Of a DNA stretch of 17,836 nucleotides, positions 6,412 to 13,982 are shown one piece after another. Under the pieces are notes generated by a model. That model had not been told where the DNA came from. It did not search any database and worked only from the letters and a program-made list of their open reading frames with translations. The stretch spans positions 1 through 17,836 of the forward strand of contig CAJKHT010000054.1 in NCBI GenBank assembly GCA_905199755.1, given 5' to 3'. The stretch is from an uncultured Eubacteriales bacterium (lineage in GTDB: Bacteria; Bacillota; Clostridia; UBA1381). Each line of letters starts with the position of its first letter. The stretch's first letter is position 1. Position numbers and translations under genes: made by a program.

Positions 6412-7029
6412 ATGAATAAATTAATGATTTCGGTATTTGCGGCGCTGATGCTGACTTTTGCGGTAACGGCATATTCGGATTCGGTGCATGAAAATCTTGA
6501 AAATAATCTTATAAGGCTGCATATTATTGCAAACAGCGACAGCGGGGAGGATCAGAGTATAAAATATAAAATCAGAGACGAAATCCTTAAAACAGAGGGT
6601 GAAAGACTTGTCGCAGAGGATAAAAACGAGTGCGGTATAAATATTTATGAGCGTCTGCCGTACATAAAAGCAACAGCCGAGCGTGTGCTTTCGGAAAACG
6701 GATTTGATTACGGTGCAAAGGCGGTATACGGAAAATTTGAGTTCCCGAAAAAACAGTATAAAAATATAATATTGCCCTGCGGCGAATATTACGGAGTGCG
6801 TGTTGTTCTGGGAAACGGACAGGGAAAAAACTGGTGGTGTGTTATGTATCCGCCGCTGTGCATGATGAATGACACAGAGGCGGTTATGAGTGAACGTTCA
6901 AAAAAACTGCTGAAAGAAAATCTTAATGACGAGGCATATGAAATCATAACCGAGGGGGACGGAAAAATCAAGGTCAAATTCAGAATGGTCGAAGCTGTAC
7001 AGTATTTAAGAAACAAATTCAGAGGATAG
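6412..7029 (+). CDS. spoIIR: Stage II sporulation protein R (SpoIIR)
   Basis: A 205-residue secreted signalling protein. In Bacillus it is made in the forespore, crosses to the intermembrane space and triggers SpoIIGA to process pro-sigma-E in the mother cell. Seen: an N-terminal hydrophobic signal (MISVFAALMLTFAVTA), then the family blocks ENNLIRLHIIANSDSGEDQ (about 29-47), KYKIRDEILK, the central FEFPKKQYKNIILPCGEYYGVRVVLG and GKNWWCVMYPPLC (about 141-153). I chose ATG 6412 because AAAGGAAG lies 7 bases upstream; an in-frame ATG at 6355 would add 19 basic residues with no ribosome site and would hide the signal peptide. It diverges from sleB. Confidence 0.93.
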   Translation: MNKLMISVFAALMLTFAVTAYSDSVHENLENNLIRLHIIANSDSGEDQSIKYKIRDEILKTEGERLVAEDKNECGINIYERLPYIKATAERVLSENGFDYGAKAVYGKFEFPKKQYKNIILPCGEYYGVRVVLGNGQGKNWWCVMYPPLCMMNDTEAVMSERSKKLLKENLNDEAYEIITEGDGKIKVKFRMVEAVQYLRNKFRG

Positions 7030-7039
7030 CTTTTTTTAT

Positions 7040-7416
7040 TCAGTGTTTGCCCTCTTTGACCGTTAAGAGAAAATCACATAAATCATCACCGCATCCGAGT
7101 GTTTTTGTTCTGTGCCGGTAAAGCTTTGGGTGCAGCCCGTCATAAGAAATATCATCGCTGTCACAGAAACAGCGGCACAGCTCCGGGCAGCCGTAATGTA
7201 TACATGTATCGTGATACGGGCATTTTATCATGTCAATCTGCACCGTGGTAATGTCTGCAATGCTTTATCCTTTGGCATGACTGTCTGCAGTATTTCATAA
7301 ATTGCAATCCCCGGCAGAATCTGACTCTCCGGATGCCGCAGCTTTTCTTTTGTATTGTCAGGTTCATTATATGCGTTCTTCTTTCCGTAAAATTTTTGTT
7401 TCGGATTAGGGAGGAC
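7040..7416 (-). pseudogene. Broken L-2-amino-thiazoline-4-carboxylate hydrolase-like gene (ATC_hydrolase family)
   Basis: Two parts of one family are seen in different minus-strand frames. The upstream part (about 7254-7416) reads PNPKQKFYGKKNAYNEPDN and ILPGIAIYEILQTVMPKDKALQTL, an ATC_hydrolase-like N-terminus. The downstream part (7040-about 7252) reads CPYHDTCIHYGCPELCRCFCDSDD, then RTKTLGCGDDLCDF, the Cys-rich C-terminus of that family. The frames meet near 7250. Intact members, as I recall them, are near 200 residues, so about 70-90 residues between the parts are missing: an internal deletion with a frameshift. I see no good start or ribosome site upstream. Its stop lies 10 bases from that of convergent spoIIR. 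Family assignment rests on motif recognition only. The 67-residue Cys-rich frame could still be translated. Confidence 0.55.
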
Positions 7417-7434
7417 TAACCTTAATGTCTTTAA

Positions 7435-7464
7435 AAAGCCGCCGTCGGGCAGCTTTGTTTTTTT
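7435..7464 (+). terminator. Intrinsic terminator, plus strand
   Basis: AAAGCCGCC (7435-7443) pairs with GGCAGCTTT (7448-7456) around GTCG, with one C-A mismatch, and is followed by G and seven T (7458-7464). No plus-strand gene lies between spoIIR and this point, so it may end the spoIIR transcript about 400 bases downstream of its stop. Confidence 0.55.
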
Positions 7465-7497
7465 ATAGAATTTGCAGTGGTATTTGTTCAATTTGTG

Positions 7498-7506
7498 TGG
7501 TATAAT
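7498..7506 (+). promoter_or_regulatory. Extended -10 promoter of the DNA glycosylase gene
   Basis: TGGTATAAT (7498-7506) is a perfect TGn-extended -10 box. No good -35 lies 16-18 bases upstream, as expected for this promoter class. The start would fall near 7513, 32 bases before the coding start. Confidence 0.55.
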
Positions 7507-7544
7507 TATAAATATCGGAAAATTAAGCTTGTAAGGAGTGCAAA

Positions 7545-8201
7545 ATGTACTTTGAATATGATGATGAAGCACTTGGGTATTTAAAAAGCAAAGATAAAAC
7601 ATTAGGTGAAATCATAGACAAAATCGGGCATATAAACCGTGAGGTTGATACCGATTTGTTTTCGGCTGTTGTTCATCACATTATCGGACAGCAGATTTCA
7701 ACAAAAGCACAGGCGACAATATGGCAGAGAATTAATGAAAGCATTGGCGTACTGAATGCGGACAGCATTATTGATGCGGGAACGGAAAAACTGCAATCCT
7801 TCGGTATGACGTTCCGTAAGGCGGAATATATAACCGATTTTGCGGTAAAAATCAAAAACGGCGAATTTGATTTGGACGGCATTTGGCATAAATCCGACAA
7901 GGATGCAACAGAGGAGCTTGTTTCGCTTAAAGGTATCGGCGTATGGACTGCCGAAATGATTTTGCTGTTTTGTATGCAGCGTCAAAATGTTTTCAGCTTT
8001 GATGATCTGGCAATACAGCGGGGACTTCGTATGGTATATCATCATCGGAAAATTGACAGAAAGCTGTTTGAAAAATACCGCAGACGGTTCAGCCCGTATT
8101 GCAGTGTGGCAAGTCTTTATTTGTGGGCTGTTGCAGGCGGTGAAATAGAGGGCATGAAGGATTATGCGCCTAAAAAGAAGAGAGGCAAAAGCTTAAAATG
8201 A
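7545..8201 (+). CDS. alkA: DNA-3-methyladenine glycosylase II (AlkA-like, HhH-GPD)
   Basis: A 218-residue base-excision repair enzyme that removes alkylated bases such as 3-methyladenine. Seen: IIGQQISTKAQATIWQRI (about 46-63), the helix-hairpin-helix LKGIGVWTAEMILLF (about 128-142) with the GIGxWTA signature, and FSFDDLAIQRGL (150-161) with the probable catalytic Asp154. Bacterial AlkA enzymes near 280 residues carry an extra N-terminal TBP-like domain; this compact form lacks it and resembles the short AlkA/Mag-type glycosylases common in Bacillota. The basic tail (APKKKRGKSLK) may touch DNA. AAGGAG lies about 8 bases before ATG 7545. It stands alone between its own promoter and terminator. 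The symbol is by family, not by proven orthology. Confidence 0.9.
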   Translation: MYFEYDDEALGYLKSKDKTLGEIIDKIGHINREVDTDLFSAVVHHIIGQQISTKAQATIWQRINESIGVLNADSIIDAGTEKLQSFGMTFRKAEYITDFAVKIKNGEFDLDGIWHKSDKDATEELVSLKGIGVWTAEMILLFCMQRQNVFSFDDLAIQRGLRMVYHHRKIDRKLFEKYRRRFSPYCSVASLYLWAVAGGEIEGMKDYAPKKKRGKSLK

Positions 8202-8210
8202 TTTATACAT

Positions 8211-8246
8211 ACAAAAAGAGCAATCATAACTGGCTGTTCTTTTTGT
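8211..8246 (+). terminator. Intrinsic terminator after the DNA glycosylase gene
   Basis: ACAAAAAGAGCA (8211-8222) pairs with TGTTCTTTTTGT (8235-8246) over 12 positions with one G-T wobble and a 12-base loop; the 3' arm carries the T-run. It starts 10 bases after the stop codon. Confidence 0.75.
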
Positions 8247-8313
8247 GTAATATGCCTGTCTTTTTAATCATATAATATAAACAGACTATTATTATTTGAA
8301 AGGACGATATGGC

Positions 8314-9177
8314 ATGGGATACGATTATGATAACCTTTGCAGAGATGTAAACATGATTACGGAAAATTACGGAGAGGTGGAAAAAAGTATAATAGGCAAA
8401 AGCGTTATGGGGCGAGATATTATATGTCTGAAAGCCGGAGGCGGAAAGAAAAGCATTGTGCTGTTGGGGGCATATCACGGCTTGGAGTATCTGACTTCTG
8501 CCTTTTTGATAAAATTCATTCTTGATTATACTGCAAATGCGGCGGTGGGCGGAAAATATTTCGGATATTCTGCCGCGGAGCTTTTTAAAAATGTGACATT
8601 ATATGTAATTCCTATGGTAAATCCCGACGGCGTGGATATAGCCGTGAACGGACTTGACATAACCAATCCGTTTCATCGGAAGCTTATAAGCATGGCAGGG
8701 ATACATAGTTTTAACAGTGTGTGGCAGGCAAATGCCAACGGTGTGGATTTGAATCATAACCATAATGCCGACTGGAGCATGGTCATGGAAAGACCGTCTC
8801 CGTCGAAATTCGGAGGGGAGTATGCACAAAGTGAGCCGGAGGTAAAGGCTGTGGTTGATTTTGTAAGGGAAAATGACTGCGATATGCTGCTGTCCTTCCA
8901 TTCTCAGGGACGGGAAATATATTATGATTTCGGCGGCTTTGCCCCGGAGGGAGCAGAAGAAAAGGCAAAGCAGCTTGCCGGTGTCAGCGGATATGCGGCG
9001 GCAATCCCGAAAGGAACGGCGGCATTCGGAGGCTGCAAGGACTGGTTTATATCCGAATTCGGACGCATGGGCTTTACGGTGGAAATGGGCAGCGGAAAAA
9101 ATCCGCTGCCTATGGAACAGCTTGATGAAATTTATGAGGAAAATGCAAAGCTGGTGCTTTGTGCAATGTCGGATTGA
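8314..9177 (+). CDS. M14-family zinc carboxypeptidase, gamma-D-glutamyl-diaminopimelate peptidase type
   Basis: A 287-residue metallopeptidase. Seen: HGLE with zinc ligands His55 and Glu58 (GAYHGLEYLTS), IPMVNPDGVDIA (99-110), ANGVDLNHNHNADW (141-154), the third ligand His196 in LLSFHSQGREIYY, and the catalytic Glu257 in FTVEMGSG. The NHN triplet, where animal carboxypeptidases have NRN, is what I expect in the clostridial peptidoglycan-peptide branch (M14C), so muropeptide recycling or cell-wall turnover is likely. No signal peptide, LysM or SLH domain is present, so it is probably cytosolic. ATG 8314 is chosen because GAAAGGAC lies about 8 bases upstream; the longer TTG start at 8296 would place the ribosome site inside the gene. 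It appears to be a single gene; TATAAT at 8271-8276 is a possible -10 box without a clear -35. Confidence 0.88.
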   Translation: MGYDYDNLCRDVNMITENYGEVEKSIIGKSVMGRDIICLKAGGGKKSIVLLGAYHGLEYLTSAFLIKFILDYTANAAVGGKYFGYSAAELFKNVTLYVIPMVNPDGVDIAVNGLDITNPFHRKLISMAGIHSFNSVWQANANGVDLNHNHNADWSMVMERPSPSKFGGEYAQSEPEVKAVVDFVRENDCDMLLSFHSQGREIYYDFGGFAPEGAEEKAKQLAGVSGYAAAIPKGTAAFGGCKDWFISEFGRMGFTVEMGSGKNPLPMEQLDEIYEENAKLVLCAMSD

Positions 9178-9209
9178 AAAAATTAACATTTTATTCAGAA
9201 ATCATTAAG

Positions 9210-9236
9210 AGTTACGTAACTTTTCGGTTGTATAAT
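9210..9236 (+). promoter_or_regulatory. Promoter region of the alarmone synthetase/two-component operon
   Basis: TATAAT (9231-9236) is a perfect -10 box, but no -35 resembling TTGACA lies at the right distance. Instead a 12-bp palindrome, AGTTACGTAACT (9210-9221), covers the -35 area, a position suited to an activator or repressor. A single 12-bp palindrome is expected by chance a few times in a window of this size, so the site is tentative. Confidence 0.4.
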
Positions 9237-9273
9237 TAAAATGACGATATAAAACCGAGAGGGGAAAAATAAC

Positions 9274-9912
9274 TTGAATAATGAACTGAGAGAAATATAT
9301 AAAGAATCATTTGTGCTGTTTGAGGGTGCGGTGTCGGAAATTGCATCAAGACTGGATACAATGCGCCGTTACAGAAAGGCAAACGATTTGCGCGATCCGG
9401 TGGAGCATTATACATCAAGAATAAAATCACTGGAGAGTATAGAAGAAAAGCTCAGCCGTAAAAATTTATCGGAATCGGCGGAGGGCTTCGGGAAAATACA
9501 TGATATAGCAGGTGTGCGCGTTGTGTGTACATATATTGACGATGTATATGCGATTGCAGATATGCTTGCAACGCAAAAGGATATAGAGGTCATTGAGGTA
9601 AAGGATTACATAAAAAATCCGAAACCGAACGGCTATCGGAGCTATCACATGATTGTAAGAGTTTCGGTTTATACCGGAGAAAAGACCGAAAGAATATATA
9701 CGGAAATACAGATAAGAACGATTGCGATGGATTTTTGGGCGAGTCTCGAGCATCAGCTCAAATATAAGCATGACGTCAAGAAACAGGATATAATAATAAG
9801 TGAATTGCGCCGCTGTGCGGAGGAAATTGCATCAACGGAAATGAATTTCCAGGTAATTCGCGATATGATAAACGAAGAAAAGGGGACGGAAAATGAAATT
9901 ACTGCTGGCTGA
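9274..9912 (+). CDS. relQ: Small alarmone synthetase, RelQ/YjbM type
   Basis: A 212-residue single-domain (p)ppGpp synthetase; Bacillus RelQ (YjbM, SAS1) has 211 residues. Seen: the RelA/SpoT synthetase motifs KIHDIAGVRVVC (74-85), KPNGYRSYHMIV (117-128) and EIQIRTIAMDFWASLEHQLKYK (144-165). It transfers pyrophosphate from ATP to GTP or GDP. No HD hydrolase, TGS or ACT domain is present. Translation starts at the rare TTG 9274, supported by GAGGGG about 9 bases upstream; the next in-frame ATG is near codon 30 and would cut into the domain. Its last 20 bases overlap the response regulator gene, so the two are probably translationally coupled. This placement ahead of a two-component system is unusual and may tie alarmone output to the same signal. 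Confidence 0.93.
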   Translation: MNNELREIYKESFVLFEGAVSEIASRLDTMRRYRKANDLRDPVEHYTSRIKSLESIEEKLSRKNLSESAEGFGKIHDIAGVRVVCTYIDDVYAIADMLATQKDIEVIEVKDYIKNPKPNGYRSYHMIVRVSVYTGEKTERIYTEIQIRTIAMDFWASLEHQLKYKHDVKKQDIIISELRRCAEEIASTEMNFQVIRDMINEEKGTENEITAG

Positions 9913-10546
9913 GGACGAAACAGAATTAAGCCGTGCACTGGAGACTATTCTGGTGCATAACGGATATACGGTGGAATGCGTTTACAATGGTGCCGATGCC
10001 GTAAAGGCAGCCGAAAATGAGGATTTTGACCTTTATATACTTGATATAATGATGCCTGTTATGGACGGAATAGAGGTTTTGAAGCATTTTCGTGAAAACG
10101 GAATAACATCGCCGATAATGATGCTCACCGCAAAAGCACAGGTAGATGACAGAATAGCAGGTCTTGATGCAGGCGCAAATGACTATCTGACAAAGCCGTT
10201 TGCAATGGGTGAGCTTTTGGCGAGAGTGCGCGCGCTGACGCGGAAAAGCGCAGAGGACACGGTTCTCACAATGGGAGATTTGAGCCTTAACCGTGAAACT
10301 TATGAGCTTGCGGGAAAAACAACAACTTTTCGTCTTGCAAATAAAGAATTTGAAATGCTTGAAATGCTTATGACAAGCGGAAAAAAGCCTGTCAGTACGG
10401 AACGTTTTATACGCAAGCTGTGGGAAAATGATGCGGAGGCCGAAATGGTTGAGCTGTATTCTTCGTATCTGAAAAAGAAGCTTGAAGCTGCAGGAACGGG
10501 AGCGGTTATAACAAAAACGGACGAGGGATATTTGCTTACGGCTTGA
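9893..10546 (+). CDS. OmpR/PhoB-family response regulator
   Basis: A 217-residue two-domain regulator. The receiver (1-115) has the acidic pocket Glu7/Asp8, phospho-acceptor Asp51 in LYILDIMMPVMDG and Lys101 in YLTKPF. The C-terminal winged helix (about 125-217) shows FRLANKEFEMLEMLM and a diverged recognition end, YSSYLKKKLEAAG, TKTDEGYLL, where most relatives have VWGYxx and IRRLRKKL. ATG 9893 lies inside the end of relQ and has a GGGGACGG site. The kinase gene follows after 15 bases. DNA targets are unknown; the palindrome before relQ is a candidate for autoregulation. Confidence 0.95.
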   Translation: MKLLLAEDETELSRALETILVHNGYTVECVYNGADAVKAAENEDFDLYILDIMMPVMDGIEVLKHFRENGITSPIMMLTAKAQVDDRIAGLDAGANDYLTKPFAMGELLARVRALTRKSAEDTVLTMGDLSLNRETYELAGKTTTFRLANKEFEMLEMLMTSGKKPVSTERFIRKLWENDAEAEMVELYSSYLKKKLEAAGTGAVITKTDEGYLLTA

Positions 10547-10561
10547 TACGGGAGGAAACAT

Positions 10562-11785
10562 ATGATAAATTATTTGCGTAAAAGGCTTATATTTTTTACC
10601 ATGATAGCTCTCACCTCTGTTATGACTGTTATTTTCGGAGCGATTAATATTGTTAATATAGCTCGTCTGTATGACCGTGCGGATACGCTGATAAGTATAA
10701 TTGCGCATAACGGAGGAGTGGTACCGGGATTTGCAGGTGAACGAAATGCCGATTATCCGCAGTTTAATGAGGAAACCGAATTTGAAACAAGATATTTTAC
10801 CGTAAGCCTGGATGTAAACAATAATCCGACGGAAATAAACACGGGACATATTGCATCTGTAAGTGAAGTTGATGCGGCGGCATACGCGCATGATATTGCC
10901 GTGCATGGTAAAAAACGGGGATTTAAGGGGATTTATCGGTACGGTGTAAGCAATACAGCAGGCGGAAAGCAAGTGGTGTTTTTGAATTTTCGCGCACAGC
11001 AGCAGCAGATTATTTCGCTCATGATGATTACGGGAAGTGTCGGACTGATAAGTCTGGCTGTGATAATGCTGATACTTTTGGGAGTGTCAAAGCGTGTGAT
11101 ATATCCCATGGCGGAAAATTTCAGAAAGCAGAAGCAGTTTATTACCGATGCGGGGCATGAGCTGAAAACACCGCTCGCAATTATAAGCGCAAACACCGAG
11201 GTGCTTGAGATGCTTAACGGGAGCAGTGAGTGGACACAAAGCATAAAAAATCAAACCGAACGTCTGGACAAGCTTGTAAAAAATCTTTTGCAGATGGCAA
11301 AAATGGAGGAAAGCGGCGAAAAAATTATATTTTGCAGATTTAATATGAGCGAGGCGGTAAAGGAAGCGGTAATGCCGTTCGGAACAATGGCGAAACAAAA
11401 AAACAAAACGTTTGCAACCGCCATACAACCCGAGCTGATGCTTAACGGTGATGAGAACGGTATAAAAACACTTGTTTCGGTTCTGACGGATAATGCGATT
11501 AAATATGCCGATGACGGCGGAAAGGTAAATGTTTCGCTGGAAAAGCAGGGCAAAAATATAGTTCTGAAAGTCACAAATACATCATCGGGTTCGGAAAATG
11601 AGAATCTCGGCAGACTGTTTGACAGATTTTACCGTGCGGATTCTTCGCGGTCACGCGAAACGGGCGGTTACGGTATAGGACTTTCGATAGCGAAAACAAT
11701 TACGGAAAGAAACAAGGGAAAGATAAGTGCGGAGCGGATTAATGGGGAAATATGCTTCTGCGCCGTTTTCCCGGATACAAATTAA
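10562..11785 (+). CDS. Membrane sensor histidine kinase
   Basis: A 407-residue kinase, partner of the regulator just upstream (GGGAGG site at the start). Two membrane segments (about 10-33 and 152-174) enclose an extracytoplasmic sensor of about 118 residues with no recognised fold. HisKA has the phospho-acceptor His199 in FITDAGHELKTPLAII; the ATPase domain shows the N box LVSVLTDNAIKYADDGG, then DRFYRADSSRSRETGGYGIGLSIAKTI. Only about 20 residues separate the second membrane segment from the His box, so a HAMP linker is lacking. The Gln-rich stretch just before the second segment (RAQQQQIIS) is notable. The signal is unknown. Confidence 0.94.
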   Translation: MINYLRKRLIFFTMIALTSVMTVIFGAINIVNIARLYDRADTLISIIAHNGGVVPGFAGERNADYPQFNEETEFETRYFTVSLDVNNNPTEINTGHIASVSEVDAAAYAHDIAVHGKKRGFKGIYRYGVSNTAGGKQVVFLNFRAQQQQIISLMMITGSVGLISLAVIMLILLGVSKRVIYPMAENFRKQKQFITDAGHELKTPLAIISANTEVLEMLNGSSEWTQSIKNQTERLDKLVKNLLQMAKMEESGEKIIFCRFNMSEAVKEAVMPFGTMAKQKNKTFATAIQPELMLNGDENGIKTLVSVLTDNAIKYADDGGKVNVSLEKQGKNIVLKVTNTSSGSENENLGRLFDRFYRADSSRSRETGGYGIGLSIAKTITERNKGKISAERINGEICFCAVFPDTN

Positions 11786-11786
11786 C

Positions 11787-11815
11787 TTGCAAACGGGTGA
11801 AAAATATGGTATGAT
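11787..11815 (+). promoter_or_regulatory. Promoter of the sulfhydrylase/endonuclease IV operon
   Basis: TTGCAA (11787-11792), 17 bases, then TATGAT (11810-11815) preceded by TGG (extended -10). It starts one base after the kinase stop codon. The leader of about 27 bases leaves no room for a SAM or T-box riboswitch. Confidence 0.7.
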
Positions 11816-11849
11816 AAGGTAAAGAAGAAAAGAAAGGACAAATTTACCT

Positions 11850-13124
11850 ATGAAAATTGAAACAAAATGCATACAGAGCGGATATAAGCCCAAAAACGGC
11901 GAAGCGCGTGTTCTGCCGATATATCAGAGTACTACATATAAATATGATACTGCGGAATACATGGGCAGCCTTTTTGATTTGGAAAAGGAAGGCTATTTTT
12001 ATACAAGACTTGCAAATCCCACAGCCGGAGCGGTTGAGGAAAAAATTGCGGAGCTGGAGGGCGGAAGCGGAGCAATGATGACAGCTTCGGGACAGGCAGC
12101 AACTCTTTCCGCCGTTATGACAATTGCCGGTGCAGGAGACCATGTGGTATGCTCGGCTGCGGTATACGGCGGTACATTTAATCTGCTCGGAGTTACGTTA
12201 AAACGTTTCGGAGTCGATACAACCTTTGTAAATCCGGATGATGATTATGATACCCTTTTAAAGGCAATAAAGCCGAATACAAAAGCGGTAATCGGAGAAA
12301 CTATATCAAATCCCGCACTGACGGTACTTGATATTGAAAAATTTGCAAAGCTTGCGCATGATAACGGTGTGCCTTTGATTGTGGATAATACATTTGCAAC
12401 GCCTATACTGTGCCGTCCGTTTGAATACGGTGCGGATATTGTTATACATTCCACCTCAAAATATATGGACGGACATGCATGTGCATTGGGCGGAGTTGTT
12501 GTTGACGGCGGAAAATTCGATTGGGCTGCAAGCGGAAAATTCCCGGGACTTACAACACCCGATGAATCGTATCACGGAGTGGTGTATACCGAAAACTTCG
12601 GAAGCAAAGCATTTATAACGAAAGCAAGGGCGCAGCTTATGCGTGATTTGGGACCTGCTCCCGCGCCCATGAACGCATTTTTGTTAAATCTCGGACTGGA
12701 GACGCTGCATCTCAGAATGCCGTATCATAGCGCCAATGCACTGAAGATTGCGGAATTTCTTGAAAATGATGACAGAGTATCGTGGGTTAATTATCCGGGA
12801 CTGAAATCCAATAAATATAAGAAGCTTGTGGATAAATATCTTCCGGGCGGTGCTTCTGGTGTTGTTTCGTTCGGAGTAAAGGGCGGCAGAGAAGCGGCGG
12901 TAAAATTCCTGAATGAATTAAAGCTTGCCGCAATAGTAACGCATGTGGCGGACGCAAGAACATGCGCACTTCACCCTGCAAGCACCACACATCGCCAGAT
13001 GACCGACGAACAGCTTATCGAATGCGGAGTAAGCCCCGATTTGGTAAGACTGAGCGTGGGAATTGAAAATGCCGATGATATAATTGAGGATTTGAACAAC
13101 GCACTTGAAAAGGCACAAAAGTAA
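11850..13124 (+). CDS. metY: O-acetylhomoserine sulfhydrylase (PLP-dependent)
   Basis: A 424-residue Cys/Met-metabolism PLP enzyme (PF01053) that makes homocysteine from O-acetylhomoserine and sulfide. Seen: LPIYQSTTY (22-30), SGQAATLSAV (80-89), the PLP lysine Lys204 in HSTSKYMDGH and, after it, the long insertion GKFPGLTTPDESYHGVVYTENFG with QLMRDLGPAPAPMNAFLLNLGLETLHLRM. That insertion and the length near 425 separate MetY from cystathionine gamma-synthase and methionine gamma-lyase (about 380-400 residues). AAAGGAC lies upstream of ATG 11850. Endonuclease IV follows after 11 bases, so the two share a transcript, although they have no evident pathway in common. No sulfur-responsive riboswitch is seen. 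Confidence 0.92.
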   Translation: MKIETKCIQSGYKPKNGEARVLPIYQSTTYKYDTAEYMGSLFDLEKEGYFYTRLANPTAGAVEEKIAELEGGSGAMMTASGQAATLSAVMTIAGAGDHVVCSAAVYGGTFNLLGVTLKRFGVDTTFVNPDDDYDTLLKAIKPNTKAVIGETISNPALTVLDIEKFAKLAHDNGVPLIVDNTFATPILCRPFEYGADIVIHSTSKYMDGHACALGGVVVDGGKFDWAASGKFPGLTTPDESYHGVVYTENFGSKAFITKARAQLMRDLGPAPAPMNAFLLNLGLETLHLRMPYHSANALKIAEFLENDDRVSWVNYPGLKSNKYKKLVDKYLPGGASGVVSFGVKGGREAAVKFLNELKLAAIVTHVADARTCALHPASTTHRQMTDEQLIECGVSPDLVRLSVGIENADDIIEDLNNALEKAQK

Positions 13125-13135
13125 AGGAGTAAGCT

Positions 13136-13969
13136 ATGGAATTAACGGTAGGCTGTCATTTGTCGGCTGCAAAGGGTTATCTCAATATGGGTGAGACAGC
13201 GAAAAGCATAAATGCAAATACATTTCAGTTTTTTACAAGAAATCCGAGAGGCGGAAAAGCGAAAGCTGTTGATGAAAATGATGTAAAAGCTTTTTTGCAG
13301 TTCATGCAGGATAACGGATTTAAAAAAATCCTTGCACATGCTCCTTATACGCTAAATGCATGCTCTGCGGATGAAAAGGTGCGTGAATTTGCACACATCA
13401 CCATGGAGGACGATTTAAAGCGTATGGAATACACACCAGGGCAGATGTATAATTTTCATCCGGGCAGTCATGTAGGGCAGGGAATTGAAACGGGAATTGA
13501 GCTTATATCAAAACAGCTTAATGCGGTGCTTGCTCCCGATATGACAACATGCGTGCTGCTGGAAACAATGGCAGGCAAGGGCAGCGAAGTCGGTTCGAGG
13601 TTTGAGGAGCTGCGTGAAATAATTGACCGGGTGGAACTGAAAGAAAAAATGGGAGTGTGCCTGGACACATGCCATGTGTACGATGCCGGTTATGACATAG
13701 TCAATAATCTCGACGGCGTTCTTGAAGAATTTGACCGTGTGATAGGACTTGAAAGACTTAAAGCAATACACCTCAATGACAGTAAAAATCCGTTTGCAAG
13801 CCATAAGGACAGGCATGAAAAAATAGGAGAGGGAAGCATAGGTACAGCTGCAATGGAACGGATAATAAATCATCCGCAGCTGCGTGAGCTGCCGTTTTAT
13901 CTTGAAACACCGAACGAGCTTGACGGATATGCGCGGGAAATAGATATTCTGCGCAGTATGTATCGGTAA
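13136..13969 (+). CDS. nfo: Endonuclease IV (AP endonuclease)
   Basis: A 277-residue zinc enzyme of the xylose-isomerase-like barrel fold that cuts the DNA backbone 5' to abasic sites; the product of the nearby AlkA-like glycosylase is such a site. Seen: VGCHLSAAKGY (5-15), YNFHPGSHVG (104-113), LLETMAGKGSEVG (about 141-153), GVCLDTCHVYDAGYD (about 172-186), HLNDSKNPFASHKDRHEKIGEGSIG (about 216-240) and FYLETPNEL (about 256-264), which hold the His, Asp and Glu zinc ligands. Length is normal. AAAGGAG overlaps the metY stop, 6 bases before ATG 13136. Confidence 0.96.
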   Translation: MELTVGCHLSAAKGYLNMGETAKSINANTFQFFTRNPRGGKAKAVDENDVKAFLQFMQDNGFKKILAHAPYTLNACSADEKVREFAHITMEDDLKRMEYTPGQMYNFHPGSHVGQGIETGIELISKQLNAVLAPDMTTCVLLETMAGKGSEVGSRFEELREIIDRVELKEKMGVCLDTCHVYDAGYDIVNNLDGVLEEFDRVIGLERLKAIHLNDSKNPFASHKDRHEKIGEGSIGTAAMERIINHPQLRELPFYLETPNELDGYAREIDILRSMYR

Positions 13970-13982
13970 CGATTGGCTTAAA

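Noticed and set aside
7228..7602. A single 124-codon minus-strand gene from inside the glycosylase start to the ATC-hydrolase region
   Set aside because: Its first half lies over the glycosylase promoter and start and has no family likeness; only its last part (about 7254-7416) resembles a known family, so it is reported as part of a pseudogene.
8599..9189. A 196-codon minus-strand frame opposite the M14 peptidase gene
   Set aside because: No ribosome site, no recognisable domain, and complete overlap with a gene whose catalytic residues are all present.
9926..10972. A 348-codon open frame on the minus strand opposite the response regulator and kinase genes
   Set aside because: The product is a low-complexity Cys/His/Tyr-rich sequence with no family signature, and it lies entirely antisense to two certain genes; it follows from the codon bias of the plus strand.
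11786..11849. A SAM or T-box riboswitch before the sulfhydrylase gene
   Set aside because: The promoter starts right after the kinase stop and leaves a leader of about 27 bases, too short for either.
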